From CAWAND01 sp963807065 (GTDB lineage Bacteria > Chloroflexota > Anaerolineae > Anaerolineales > E44-bin32), in contig CAWDZQ010000003.1 of assembly GCA_963807065.1 (NCBI GenBank), positions 1,116,001-1,180,000 on the forward strand: a stretch of 64,000 nt of DNA, in the 5' to 3' direction. This document shows positions 50,407 through 59,019 of the stretch, in pieces (position 1 is the first letter of the stretch; each line of letters opens with the position of its first letter). The position numbers and the translations under genes are program-made. The notes under the pieces were generated by a model that was not told the DNA's origin, did no database searches, and saw only the letters and a list, made by a program, of their open reading frames with translations.

Positions 50407-51615
50407 TTACCCTGGCCGGCCAACAATCCTATGCGGATGGAGCAGCCTCTTGATCAAGAAGGCCATCCAACCCCCCCAGACCTCCTTCTCGCCTGGGGCC
50501 AACCAGTAGATCTCTCGTCCCGGGGCAAGGAGATCCGTCAGAATTCTGGCAATCAGGGCTATCCCCGACCTGATCTTCCCCGTGTTGTTGGCTTCAAGCC
50601 AATGGTCAGCCGCAGGCTCGCCGGCATAGATCCTAGTCGAGACAGGTTCCCCCATGGCAGCTTTCCAGAATCGAACTCCCTGGGAGGCAACGATATCATG
50701 CAGACCTTCAAATGCTGCCGCCAGCTGGAGAGACGGGTAGACTTCACCCAGTCGATCAAAGGCGTTCAGCCTGGGATAGCCAAAGTGATCGAGCCTGTCG
50801 CCGACGATGGCTTCAGCCAGGCAGTTCTGTTCGCTCGTCAAACCTGAGCGCCAGACTTCGAGTCGGCTTCGATCGGCCGGTTGGCTGGCTTTAGCTTTCC
50901 AGTCAGATTCGCGGCTGTTGACCAGCTTGCCCGTCTTGGAAGTGTTAAGCATCGACCGTTCGTAACGCTCCGCCACGAAGGTAGAGATTCTTTTCAACTC
51001 ATCTTCAGATGACATGATCAGATCTTCAAAGCGGACCGTCAGGCTGTGGGAGTCCTCTTCAAAGAATGCCTGGCTTGCGTCATCCTGCCTCTTCCAGAAG
51101 AGCACACCCTCGATAGCAGATTTCACGCCCCATGGAACATGGGTCAGGGAAAGCGCCACATCCCGCGGGTCCCTTAACATCCTCAAGATCGGCGAATCAG
51201 GAAAGTAGCGTCGAATCGCGGCCACATGCTCAAGGTGATCCGGAGTTTTCTCAACCCAACGAGCCTTTCCCATCCGATGCATGAAACTTTCAGTGACGCT
51301 GGAAAGCATGGCCGCCACCGATGGAGAACGTAATGCCAGGTCCTTTCTTATCTCTTGGGGTGTGAGTTGGTAATCCTCGATCAAGAGCCTGCGTCCGCCA
51401 TCGGTGAAGTTGGTTCTCGAGATCGAGCTCACGAACTGCGCTGCTTCGTCGGGCCAACGAGCGGGGGCTGTCAGGTCTCCAACGTCCACCCCAGCTATCC
51501 AGCGAAAGAAGTGCGTCTCTGGGCCACAGCTTAGACGGCTGTGGGCACCCATCATCGCGGCCAAGAGCGTCGTCCCAGATCTTGGGGAGCCAACGATAAA
51601 AATAGGTTCGTTCAT
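50407..51615 (-). CDS. Sulfotransferase family protein
   Basis: A 402-residue protein with the PAPS-binding 5'-phosphosulfate loop IFIVGSPRSGTTLLAAMM at the N-terminus. The 3'-phosphate motif lies in PILRMLRDPRDVALSLTHVPWG (about 145-166), VEKTPDHLEHVAAIRRYFP precedes it, and VRFEDLI is also present. These fit the Sulfotransfer_1/3 group, which transfers sulfate from PAPS to carbohydrates or peptides. The C-terminal 130 residues (after LNAFDRLGEVYPSLQLA) are extra and unassigned. It stands just downstream of the ABC exporter genes, so sulfation of the exported glycan is likely; that is inference. Confidence 0.85.
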   Translation of the reverse strand: MNEPIFIVGSPRSGTTLLAAMMGAHSRLSCGPETHFFRWIAGVDVGDLTAPARWPDEAAQFVSSISRTNFTDGGRRLLIEDYQLTPQEIRKDLALRSPSVAAMLSSVTESFMHRMGKARWVEKTPDHLEHVAAIRRYFPDSPILRMLRDPRDVALSLTHVPWGVKSAIEGVLFWKRQDDASQAFFEEDSHSLTVRFEDLIMSSEDELKRISTFVAERYERSMLNTSKTGKLVNSRESDWKAKASQPADRSRLEVWRSGLTSEQNCLAEAIVGDRLDHFGYPRLNAFDRLGEVYPSLQLAAAFEGLHDIVASQGVRFWKAAMGEPVSTRIYAGEPAADHWLEANNTGKIRSGIALIARILTDLLAPGREIYWLAPGEKEVWGGWMAFLIKRLLHPHRIVGRPG

Positions 51616-51643
51616 GGTATCGGCATGCTGTTGGCGGCCAGAC

Positions 51644-52885
51644 CTACTCGGTTGTGATGGGAACCGAGCCGTCAGGTGTGCTCAGTGTCCAGCTATGAGG
51701 CAGGTACGCCGTGCCATTGATGTCCAACCCTCCCTTGACGGTAAGGTGGTCTATCTGGTTCACCCGGTCATAGAAAGTGTAGCCGTCCTCATGGAAAGCT
51801 ACCGCATCCAGGGTGTAGATGTTGGGGAGCAGGTTCATCTGGGGCACCTGCAAGTCAATCGTACCTGTGCCGCTGATTCTCCCCAGCCTAACTCGATCGG
51901 AGTCAGTTCGGATCCCGGTCACTTGGTGGCCGTTGAGAACGTGCACGACGATGTTCACCACAGGGTTGTCAACTGGTTGATGGGCCTCAAAATGAATGCG
52001 GATGGTGACAGGATCGCCAATCTCAAACTCGTGCTGCTCGCCACCCGACGGACTGAGAATTTGCAGGGCGGTGATGCGAAATTCTCCCGTGCCGGCGCGG
52101 AGATCTGCTTCAAGTTCTTTGTTCCTCTCCAAAAGGGACATTCGGTAGGCCTCGATGGCATTCTCGGTTCGGCCATCGTAGATGATTCGACCACGGTCCA
52201 TGGCGATGGAGCGGGTGCAAATATGGCTCACCGTGTGCAGGTTGTGGGAAACCAGGATAATGGCCACTCCCTCGTCTCTGAGTTCTTGAATGCGCACCTG
52301 ACACTTCGTTCGGAATGCAAGATCGCCGACGGCCAGGACTTCGTCCACCAGGAGGACATCCGGCTCGAGGTGGGCGGCCACGGAAAAGCCGAGGCGCACG
52401 CTCATGCCCGAGCTATAACTGCGGACCGGCATATCGATAAACTCTTCGATGCCGGAGAAGGCTACGATCCGGTCAAACTTTTGTTCGATTTGCGCTTTGG
52501 ACAGCCCCAACACGGAGGCGTTCACCTGGATGTTCTCCCTGCCTGTGAGCACCGGGTTGAACCCCGCACCAAGCGCAATCAGCGCCTGCATCCGGCCCCT
52601 GACTTCAATCTGGCCGAGATCGGGCTTGATCAATCCATTCAGCATGCGCAGGATCGTGGTCTTGCCGGCGCCGTTATGGCCAATCAGCCCCAGTGTTTCG
52701 CCACGCCTTAGTTCAAGAGAGACATCCTTGACCGCCCAAAACTCCTCGTCGCGGAGGTGGGCCTTGTTGCTGTTTCGGCCCACGAGTTCTACCCCCAGGT
52801 CCTGAATCCCGTACCAGAGCGATCGCCTCAGGGTGCGGCAGAACTTCTTGCTGACATGGCCAACTGTGACGCGCATATCCGACAT
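51644..52885 (-). CDS. wzt: Polysaccharide ABC transporter ATP-binding protein with glycan-binding C-domain
   Basis: A 413-residue protein. The ATPase domain (about 1-250) has Walker A GLIGHNGAGKTTILRMLNGL, signature RSYSSGMSVRLGFSVAAHL, Walker B DVLLVDEVLAVGD and the H-loop LVSHNLHTV. A C-terminal Wzt-like beta-sandwich (about 280-405; ITALQILSPSGGE, GDPVTIRIHFEA, FYDRVNQIDHLTVKGG) reads the end group of the chain in known Wzt proteins. It powers export of a finished lipid-linked glycan. The start overlaps the permease stop (TGATG). Confidence 0.93.
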   Translation of the reverse strand: MSDMRVTVGHVSKKFCRTLRRSLWYGIQDLGVELVGRNSNKAHLRDEEFWAVKDVSLELRRGETLGLIGHNGAGKTTILRMLNGLIKPDLGQIEVRGRMQALIALGAGFNPVLTGRENIQVNASVLGLSKAQIEQKFDRIVAFSGIEEFIDMPVRSYSSGMSVRLGFSVAAHLEPDVLLVDEVLAVGDLAFRTKCQVRIQELRDEGVAIILVSHNLHTVSHICTRSIAMDRGRIIYDGRTENAIEAYRMSLLERNKELEADLRAGTGEFRITALQILSPSGGEQHEFEIGDPVTIRIHFEAHQPVDNPVVNIVVHVLNGHQVTGIRTDSDRVRLGRISGTGTIDLQVPQMNLLPNIYTLDAVAFHEDGYTFYDRVNQIDHLTVKGGLDINGTAYLPHSWTLSTPDGSVPITTE

Positions 52886-53745
52886 CAGGAACTCATCCGT
52901 TCAATCAAGATTGGCATGGATATTCGATAGACAATCCAACCGATGACGAGGCCCAGAAAGGTCAGAGCACTAATCACAACGGCCGGCCCGGCGTTTGAAA
53001 GCACGCCAGCAGTAAGGAGGTCTCGCGCCGCGGTCAGCAAAGGACTGACAGGATTAACGACACCCAGGAGGGAGAAAGGGAATGTTTGAGGAGGCGGGTA
53101 GACCACCGGGGTGATAAAGAAGGCTAGCTGAAGAATGATGGGGATCGATGTGCCCACATCGGTGTACAACATTCCGACCGGAGTGATAATCAGGCCGATC
53201 ATCATCCCCAGCAAGATGAGCATCAGGATGAAGAGCGGCGCGGCGATGATTCCCCAGCCAGGCGCCAGGTGAAAGATCAGGATGACGGCAACGATGACGG
53301 TGGATTTGATCAATGCGTTGAGAACGGTCAGGTAGAAGGCTGACACAATCAACGCCTCCCGAGGAAAGTTGACCTTGGCCAGGAGGGACTGTGCGGCGGT
53401 AACAGATTTTAGGGGGGCATTTACGCTCTCGGTAAAGATCTGCCACAGAATTGTCCCTACCAACACATAGGCGGCATAAGGCATACCCACATCGCCGAAA
53501 TTGATGACCCTTTGATTGTTCAGCACGATGAAGATGGCGCTGGTTACGATTGGGGGCAGAAACGCCCAAAGTATCCCGAAAAGACTTTGACGGTATTGGG
53601 CGCTCACATCACGGACGAAGAAGCGCCAAGAGAGCTCGCGGGACCCCATCACGTCCATCGCCATGGACTTCAAAAGGGAGCCGGGGGTGCGCATCTGTGA
53701 CTCGGATGAATACCGAACGACGGGCAACTTCTCTTCAGTCGACAT
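52885..53745 (-). CDS. wzm: ABC-2 type polysaccharide exporter permease
   Basis: A 286-residue membrane protein with six helices, normal for Wzm/TagG/KpsM permeases. The N-terminal cytoplasmic segment contains the amphipathic coupling region WRFFVRDVSAQYRQSLFGILWAFLPPIVTSAIF, then VGTILWQIFTESVNAPLKSVTAAQSLLAKVNFPREAL, which is typical of the family, and the C-terminal VNPVSPLLTAARDLLTAG. It works with the adjacent ATPase to move the lipid-linked polysaccharide outward. It is the first gene of a unit that includes the ATPase and the sulfotransferase. Confidence 0.93.
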   Translation of the reverse strand: MSTEEKLPVVRYSSESQMRTPGSLLKSMAMDVMGSRELSWRFFVRDVSAQYRQSLFGILWAFLPPIVTSAIFIVLNNQRVINFGDVGMPYAAYVLVGTILWQIFTESVNAPLKSVTAAQSLLAKVNFPREALIVSAFYLTVLNALIKSTVIVAVILIFHLAPGWGIIAAPLFILMLILLGMMIGLIITPVGMLYTDVGTSIPIILQLAFFITPVVYPPPQTFPFSLLGVVNPVSPLLTAARDLLTAGVLSNAGPAVVISALTFLGLVIGWIVYRISMPILIERMSS

Positions 53746-54217
53746 AGCCTCTCATTTCCATCCGGACTCGTGGCCCGTCTGATGAAGAACAGAATCCCGG
53801 GCAGGGACACTTGTGTGTCGACAAGATGGATTCGCAGTCAACTTCAGGATACCGGCCCCCCGCCTCCGCGACGGCGGCCTCGGGAGGCCATCGAAGACCT
53901 GTCAACCGAGTCCCCTAAAAAGCCGATGCAAAGACGTCCGATACGAAGACTTCGCCAATCAGGAGACGTTGGACAATCCGCGTCCCGATCGCAGGTGCCA
54001 GCGTCTGGTCAGAGACCTGGCGTGTTCCGCTGAAGGACCGGAAGACCTTCTTGCTTGGGTTGAGAACGACAAGTGTACCCTAGCAAGCCCGGCCGTTGAA
54101 ACACCGCATGATAGTATTGACGGGGACATTTGGTTGCGGCCTCCGACCCTTGATTAAGGGGTCGATTGGCAGAGTTTCGCCCCCTGTTACCTTCTGCAAG
54201 TCCTAGGGAGAGGAAGC
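53746..54217. other. Divergent intergenic region
   Basis: 472 bases between the exporter permease (minus) and the SGNH-like gene (plus), lower in GC in places. I see a short GACAC-TTGT-GTGTC dyad near 53809 and the purine-rich GAGAGGAAG before ATG 54218. No gene and no clear promoter pair. Confidence 0.3.
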
Positions 54218-55534
54218 ATGTTGCGGATTGTCGCGGTCTATCAACGTCGGTACCGGTCTGGAATCGTCGCCACCTTATTTGGTTTGATGTTGATTGTGAA
54301 CAGCCTGGGGATTCTCCCGCAGGTCACGGTCGAAGCTGCTGGCCCTTCTCAATCCGACACCTGCTCAATGCCTTATCAGTCTGTTGCCTTACCTCTCACG
54401 GAGCTCGCCGGGCAGACTTATATCCGCATGGATGGAGCCGGCACCGGATTCGAAGGGGGGCTGTACCCTGAGGGGAGCAACCAAAGGCCCCCGGCCAACG
54501 AAGCCTCCGGCGTGGCGATTGCCCAAACCGTTCAGCCATTGGACGCGCAAGGCAACTCGGATCCATCCAATGGTCGCATCGGCTTGATTTCGCTTGGCAT
54601 GTCCAATACCGGCCAGGAATTTGGCGCCTTCCAGAAACTGCTGCAGCGAAACCCCCTGGTCAATCCCAGGCTGACGGCGGTCAATGGCGGCGTTGGGGGG
54701 CGTACAGCCGACTTCTGGGTCGACCCCTCCAGTGATGCTTGGCAAGAGCTTGCTCGAAGGCTGGCAAGAGCATCGATCACACCGGAACAAGTTCAAGTCA
54801 CCTGGATCAATCTGGCCCTGACCAAAGGCGGTGACTTCCCTGACAAGGCGAAACAGCTGCAGAACGATGAGGCGGACATCATCCGCTTGCTGAAGGTACG
54901 TTTCCCCAATCTTAAATTGGTCTACCTTTCAAGCCGTGCCCGCTCCTACACGTACTGGCGAGGGCTAAGTCCAGAACCCGTGGCGTTTGAAACCGGATTT
55001 GCCGTCAAGTGGCTCATCGAGCAACAGATTCAGGGAGCCTCAGAGTTGAACTTCGATCCAGCCAAGGGAGATATCCGCGCCCCGTTCCTCTCATGGGGGC
55101 CTTACTTCTGGGTCAATGGTCCTGAGCCAAGGGGCGATGGCTTTTCTTGGGGTCCGGAGGATCTCACCGGGGACTGCACGCACCCCTCACTCCAAGGAAG
55201 GGCAAAGATCGGCAGCCTGCTGTTCGACTTCTTCTTGAATGATACGACGACGCGTCCTTGGTTCGCCTATGGCGAACAAGGCCAGTCGAACCCGAGTCCG
55301 ACCGCGTCAGCCATTTCACAGCCATCCCCAACAGTCCAACCCGCAACCGCAGTCAGCAGCCCGGACACGGCCTCAGCCACATCTCAGCCCTCGCCGACCG
55401 CTTCAGATACACCAGCCCCGGCTTCAAGCCCGCCAGATTCCCCCATGGGCAAACCCATCGCCTACGGGATGATCGTGGCCCTGGTCGTCGTTGTGACCGG
55501 GTTCATCATCTTGCGCAGAAGATCTGGAAGCTAG
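54218..55534 (+). CDS. Exported, membrane-anchored SGNH-hydrolase-like protein
   Basis: A 438-residue protein. It has a signal peptide (GIVATLFGLMLIVNSLGILPQ, about 14-34), a catalytic-like domain (about 60-350), a Ser/Thr/Pro-rich linker (about 355-410, repeats of SQPSPT) and a terminal helix with RRRSGS (about 412-432) as anchor. SGNH-like blocks are LISLGMSNTGQEFG (block I, with GMSN instead of GDSL), AVNGGVGGRTADFW (block II), TWINLAL (block III region) and LTGDCTHPSLQG (block V, Asp-x2-His). It is probably an esterase or lipase outside the cell, possibly removing O-acetyl groups from glycan; the substrate is not known. It has its own promoter. Confidence 0.72.
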   Translation: MLRIVAVYQRRYRSGIVATLFGLMLIVNSLGILPQVTVEAAGPSQSDTCSMPYQSVALPLTELAGQTYIRMDGAGTGFEGGLYPEGSNQRPPANEASGVAIAQTVQPLDAQGNSDPSNGRIGLISLGMSNTGQEFGAFQKLLQRNPLVNPRLTAVNGGVGGRTADFWVDPSSDAWQELARRLARASITPEQVQVTWINLALTKGGDFPDKAKQLQNDEADIIRLLKVRFPNLKLVYLSSRARSYTYWRGLSPEPVAFETGFAVKWLIEQQIQGASELNFDPAKGDIRAPFLSWGPYFWVNGPEPRGDGFSWGPEDLTGDCTHPSLQGRAKIGSLLFDFFLNDTTTRPWFAYGEQGQSNPSPTASAISQPSPTVQPATAVSSPDTASATSQPSPTASDTPAPASSPPDSPMGKPIAYGMIVALVVVVTGFIILRRRSGS

Positions 55535-55717
55535 CGCCCGCGAAGTATTCCAGTCTTGGGGTAAGTGGCCGGGGTTATCAGTCCTTCTAGGACACGGGAC
55601 AGACTGTCATGGGCCCAGGGTATCGAAACCCAAGAGATGGCGAGCCTGGAGCTCGTCTGGCCGCACTGGAGGCCGTTCGAATCCGGTTTCGGTGACGTCC
55701 TCGACCGGGATCAAACA

Positions 55718-55755
55718 AAGACGGCCCTGTCAGCGATACGCCGAGGGGCCGTCTT
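55718..55755 (-). terminator. Rho-independent terminator of the heptose gene cluster
   Basis: A ten-base perfect stem, AAGACGGCCC (55718-55727) and GGGCCGTCTT (55746-55755), with an 18-base loop. Read on the minus strand the second arm is followed by TGTTTG. It lies about 70 bases after the end of the GmhA-GAF gene, as expected for the terminator of the minus-strand unit. Confidence 0.65.
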
Positions 55756-55825
55756 CCAGACCGTCATGACTGAAGATCCATCTCGGATTCCTACAGGATA
55801 GTCAGCAAACCCATCCCGGAAGCCG

Positions 55826-56980
55826 TCAAACTGCGGGCCCCGCCTCCACGCTCGCTTGGGCGGCCAAGTAGGCCAGTCCTGAAGCCAAGGCCACAACCAG
55901 AACCAAATCGTCCTCGGTGAAGTGTTTGAGATGCGGGTTGACCAGGGTAAGTGCACCGAAGACCGTTTCACCACTAATCAGAGGGACGCTGATCACAGAG
56001 CGCGGCAAGCTATGCTCCCAATCCCGCTTTAGCCACCGATCGTCATCGTGAGTGTTGGGAATGAGAACCGGTTTCTTGTTCCGGACCACCCATCCTGCCA
56101 GCCCGCTATCCAGCACCAGACCCAGATCTTCACCTCTCGTTTCCCACGTCTTCCCGCGATGGGAAAGATAGCCCGTAGCCGCAGAGACCAAGTCACCATT
56201 GATGAGCACGGCGGAACCGCTGGCGGCGCGCACGCTCTCAAGCGAGACCGCCAACATGCGCTTGAGCACGTCCTGGGTCTTCCAGCCCTGCTGAAATAGT
56301 CTCTCATCGGATCGCAGGGCCAAATCAGACTGGGTGGCCGCGGTTTGAGCGGCATCAAGAGATCGCAGCTCAGCATCGTCAATGCTGAAGGGCGAATGTC
56401 CGTCGATGGTTAGACTCTCGGAAGGATGAATTCCTTCTCTCAGCCTGGAGGTGATCATATGCTCAAGAATGAGATGGACATCCTCGACATGCTCAATTCG
56501 GCGGCTTGGAACGCTCACCGTCATGTCAGCGATTTGGGCCAACTCCCCGCCTCCGCCGCCGGTGAACCCAATGGTGGTCGCGCCTGCCCTTTTCGCCAAT
56601 CTGACAGCCGAAACGACATTGGGGGATTCCCCGCTGGTGGAGATAGCGATCACGACATCATCCCGATTGACCAAATTCGCCAATTGTGCGGCGAAGACCA
56701 ATTCATACCCTTCATCGTTGGCGTAGGCCGAGAGGAGCGCCATGTTATCGGCCAGACCCACAGCCCTGATAAGCGGCAAGCCATCTCTTCGCGTGTTCTT
56801 GGCAATGTCGCACACAAAGTGGCTCGCGGTTGACGCGCTGCCCCCATTGCCCATGATGAAGACTGTTCGGCCGTCGGCGCGCGCAGTCTGCAGCACTTCG
56901 ATGACCTTTTCAATTTCGGCCAAAGGGAGTTCTCGCAGAACGGTTTGAAGGTTGTCCGAGTATTCCTGTAGATCATTCAT
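55826..56980 (-). CDS. gmhA: Sedoheptulose-7-phosphate isomerase (GmhA-like SIS) fused to a GAF domain
   Basis: A 384-residue protein, twice the usual GmhA length of about 190. Residues 1-190 are a phosphosugar isomerase: TVFIMGNGGSASTASHFVCDIAKNT (about 39-63), LSAYANDEGYELVFAAQL, IAISTSGESPNVVSAVRLAK and EDVHLILEHMI, all characteristic. Residues about 215-375 are a GAF domain (DVLKRMLAVSLESVRAASGSAVLINGD, DSGLAGWVVRNKKPVLIPNTHDD, SVISVPLISGETVFGALTLVNP, FTEDDLVLVVALASGLAYLA). The GAF part may sense a small molecule and tune isomerase activity; this combination is new to me. The gene lies 90 bases after the heptose kinase gene on the same strand and ends before a terminator. Confidence 0.85.
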   Translation of the reverse strand: MNDLQEYSDNLQTVLRELPLAEIEKVIEVLQTARADGRTVFIMGNGGSASTASHFVCDIAKNTRRDGLPLIRAVGLADNMALLSAYANDEGYELVFAAQLANLVNRDDVVIAISTSGESPNVVSAVRLAKRAGATTIGFTGGGGGELAQIADMTVSVPSRRIEHVEDVHLILEHMITSRLREGIHPSESLTIDGHSPFSIDDAELRSLDAAQTAATQSDLALRSDERLFQQGWKTQDVLKRMLAVSLESVRAASGSAVLINGDLVSAATGYLSHRGKTWETRGEDLGLVLDSGLAGWVVRNKKPVLIPNTHDDDRWLKRDWEHSLPRSVISVPLISGETVFGALTLVNPHLKHFTEDDLVLVVALASGLAYLAAQASVEAGPAV

Positions 56981-57071
56981 AGGGCTATTCCTAAAACTAG
57001 ATGGGGAGCGGAAAAGATGGTGAACGCGAAGGAAGAACAGACAACTCCAGGCTCCGGACCCAGGCTGCAGT

Positions 57072-58049
57072 CTATCGGCGGTAGTTGAGGATCACCTTTG
57101 AGCCGTCACGCTCAAATCCGAAGGGTAGTTCTCTAACGCCACTGAGCGCATCTCGGACAGACTGTCGCCGACCTTCGGGACAATACAAGAGCATGAACCC
57201 CCCGCCCCCGGCTCCTGCGATCTTGCCCCCAAGGGCCCCGGCTCGCCGAGCTGATTCGTAAAGATTGTCGATGGCGTGGTTTGATATTCTGGTGGCGAGG
57301 CGCGTTTTGAGCTTCCAACTTAAGTCGAGAAGGCGGCCAATCTCATCGAGTTCGCCGCGAGCAACCGCCGAGAGCGCTTCACGAGCAATGTCCTTCATTT
57401 CTGAGAGGATATCGGAGCGATCGTGTGTGTTCTTTTTCTGCTCGTCAAGGATGCTGCTTGAGCTCCGAGTGACGCCGGTGTAGAAAAGCAACAATCGCTC
57501 GTCCAATGCCCTGCTGACCCCCTCATCGATTTCCACCAGCTGGATGCTAATCTTGCCGTCCCGGCAGAATTCCATCCAACGCAAACCCCCATAGGCGGCG
57601 ATGTACTGATCCTGGACCCCGGAAGGCTTTTGAAGCACGTCGATTTCAATCGTGCATGCGTCGTTCGCCAACGTTTCCGGAGACGGCGATCTGCCAAGGT
57701 AGGCATACATGGCGTGCAGCGATCCGACCGTGACTGTGGCGGATGATCCCAACCCCGATCCTAAGGAAGGGATATCCCCCATGGTCGTGATCTCAACGCC
57801 AGACATAATGCCTGTCCTTCGGAAAGCTTCCCGAATGAGCTCATGTTCGATTTCGTCAACCGAACTTACCAACTCAGTCCTGGTGTATCCGACACGGAGC
57901 AGGTCGTCAAAACGCTTCTTGATGGTGACAAAGATGTACTTGTCGATTGCCGCCGAAAGCACGCACCCTTCGTGAGCAAGGTAGTACTCGGGGAGATCCG
58001 TTCCACCGCCAAAGAGGCTGACCCTCAGCGGAGTCTGCACAATGATCAT
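57072..58049 (-). CDS. hddA: D-glycero-D-manno-heptose-7-phosphate kinase (GHMP family)
   Basis: A 325-residue GHMP kinase. Motif 1 is QTPLRVSLFGGGTDLPEYY at the N-terminus, motif 2 the P-loop MGDIPSLGSGLGSSATVTVGSLHA (about 90-113), and motif 3 GGKIAGAGGGGFMLLYCPEGRR (about 273-294). KPSGVQDQYIAAYGG is typical of HddA. It phosphorylates heptose-7-phosphate at C1, leading to the bisphosphate handled by GmhB and, with HddC, to GDP-heptose. The start overlaps the upstream epimerase gene (ATGA). No HddC nucleotidyltransferase is in the window. Confidence 0.9.
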   Translation of the reverse strand: MIIVQTPLRVSLFGGGTDLPEYYLAHEGCVLSAAIDKYIFVTIKKRFDDLLRVGYTRTELVSSVDEIEHELIREAFRRTGIMSGVEITTMGDIPSLGSGLGSSATVTVGSLHAMYAYLGRSPSPETLANDACTIEIDVLQKPSGVQDQYIAAYGGLRWMEFCRDGKISIQLVEIDEGVSRALDERLLLFYTGVTRSSSSILDEQKKNTHDRSDILSEMKDIAREALSAVARGELDEIGRLLDLSWKLKTRLATRISNHAIDNLYESARRAGALGGKIAGAGGGGFMLLYCPEGRRQSVRDALSGVRELPFGFERDGSKVILNYRR

Positions 58050-58987
58050 GGCTTCTCGGTTTGTCTCGTCTGATGTTTGAAGTATTCCACGGTCTCGACC
58101 AATCCGTCATGAAGGTTGATTTGCTTTTCCCAACCCAGTTCCTCTTGAGCCTTGGAAGCGTCAAGAAAGATCTGATAGGTTTCGCCAAGCTTGGCCGGTC
58201 CGTGCTTCGCCTGCTGCCTGTAGCCCGTAATGTCTTTGAGGGAGGCGAAGATGGTGTTGATCGAGGTGCCTTCACCGCTCCCCAGATTGTAGATACCCAC
58301 CGGACCACTCGGCTCAGAAAGGAGTAGATTCGCCGAGGCGCAGTCCTCAACAAAAACGAAATCGCGCGATTGTTCGCCGTCGCCATTGATGACGACCACG
58401 GCGTCTGAGAGCATCTGCCCGGTAAAGATTGCCACGACCCCTGCCTCACCTTCTGGATCCTGTCGTGGGCCGTAGACGTTGGGATAGCGGAGCACGGCGT
58501 AGCTCATACCGTAGTTGAGATGGTACATGTAGAGATAGTGCTCGACGGTGTGCTTGGAAGCACCGTATTGACAGATTGGATGGACGGGATGCTCCTCATC
58601 ACAGGGGAGATACTCAGGTTCCCCGTACACCGCCCCTCCAGATGAGATGTACACGATCCGCTCTATCCCATGCTGCCTCGCCTGTTCGAGCAAGTTCAGC
58701 GTGCCCAGAATGTTGATGTCGGCGTCGCGGATTGGCTCGGCGACAGAGATCCTGACACTCATTTGCGCCGCATGGTGATTGAGGACCGTCGGTTTTTCGT
58801 GCCGGAAGATCTCCCCAATTTCGGGCGAACGGATGTCCACTTCATAGAACTTGACGGCGGGATTAATGTTACTGCGATGTCCCGTGGAGAGATCGTCGAC
58901 AACCACGACTTCCCAACCAGCCCTCACATAGCTGTCTACGACGTGTGATCCGATGAAACCTGCTCCCCCTGTTACCAACGCTTTCAT
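58046..58987 (-). CDS. NAD-dependent sugar-nucleotide epimerase/dehydratase (SDR)
   Basis: A 313-residue extended SDR. Its motifs are ALVTGGAGFIGSHVVDSYV, VVVVDDLSTGHRSNI, YISSGGAVYGEPEYL, QYGASKHTVEHYLY (Tyr-x3-Lys) and VYGPRQDPEGEAGVVAIF. The layout resembles UDP-glucose 4-epimerases and GDP-sugar epimerase/reductases. Because it is the first gene of the heptose kinase and isomerase unit, with a four-base overlap, it may act on the GDP-heptose made there; a UDP-hexose role is equally possible. It resembles the SDR at 24752-25693 but is not a recent copy. Confidence 0.87.
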   Translation of the reverse strand: MKALVTGGAGFIGSHVVDSYVRAGWEVVVVDDLSTGHRSNINPAVKFYEVDIRSPEIGEIFRHEKPTVLNHHAAQMSVRISVAEPIRDADINILGTLNLLEQARQHGIERIVYISSGGAVYGEPEYLPCDEEHPVHPICQYGASKHTVEHYLYMYHLNYGMSYAVLRYPNVYGPRQDPEGEAGVVAIFTGQMLSDAVVVINGDGEQSRDFVFVEDCASANLLLSEPSGPVGIYNLGSGEGTSINTIFASLKDITGYRQQAKHGPAKLGETYQIFLDASKAQEELGWEKQINLHDGLVETVEYFKHQTRQTEKP

Positions 58988-59019
58988 AGGACGGCGCCTC
59001 CTTGATTTCAGGTTTGTTA

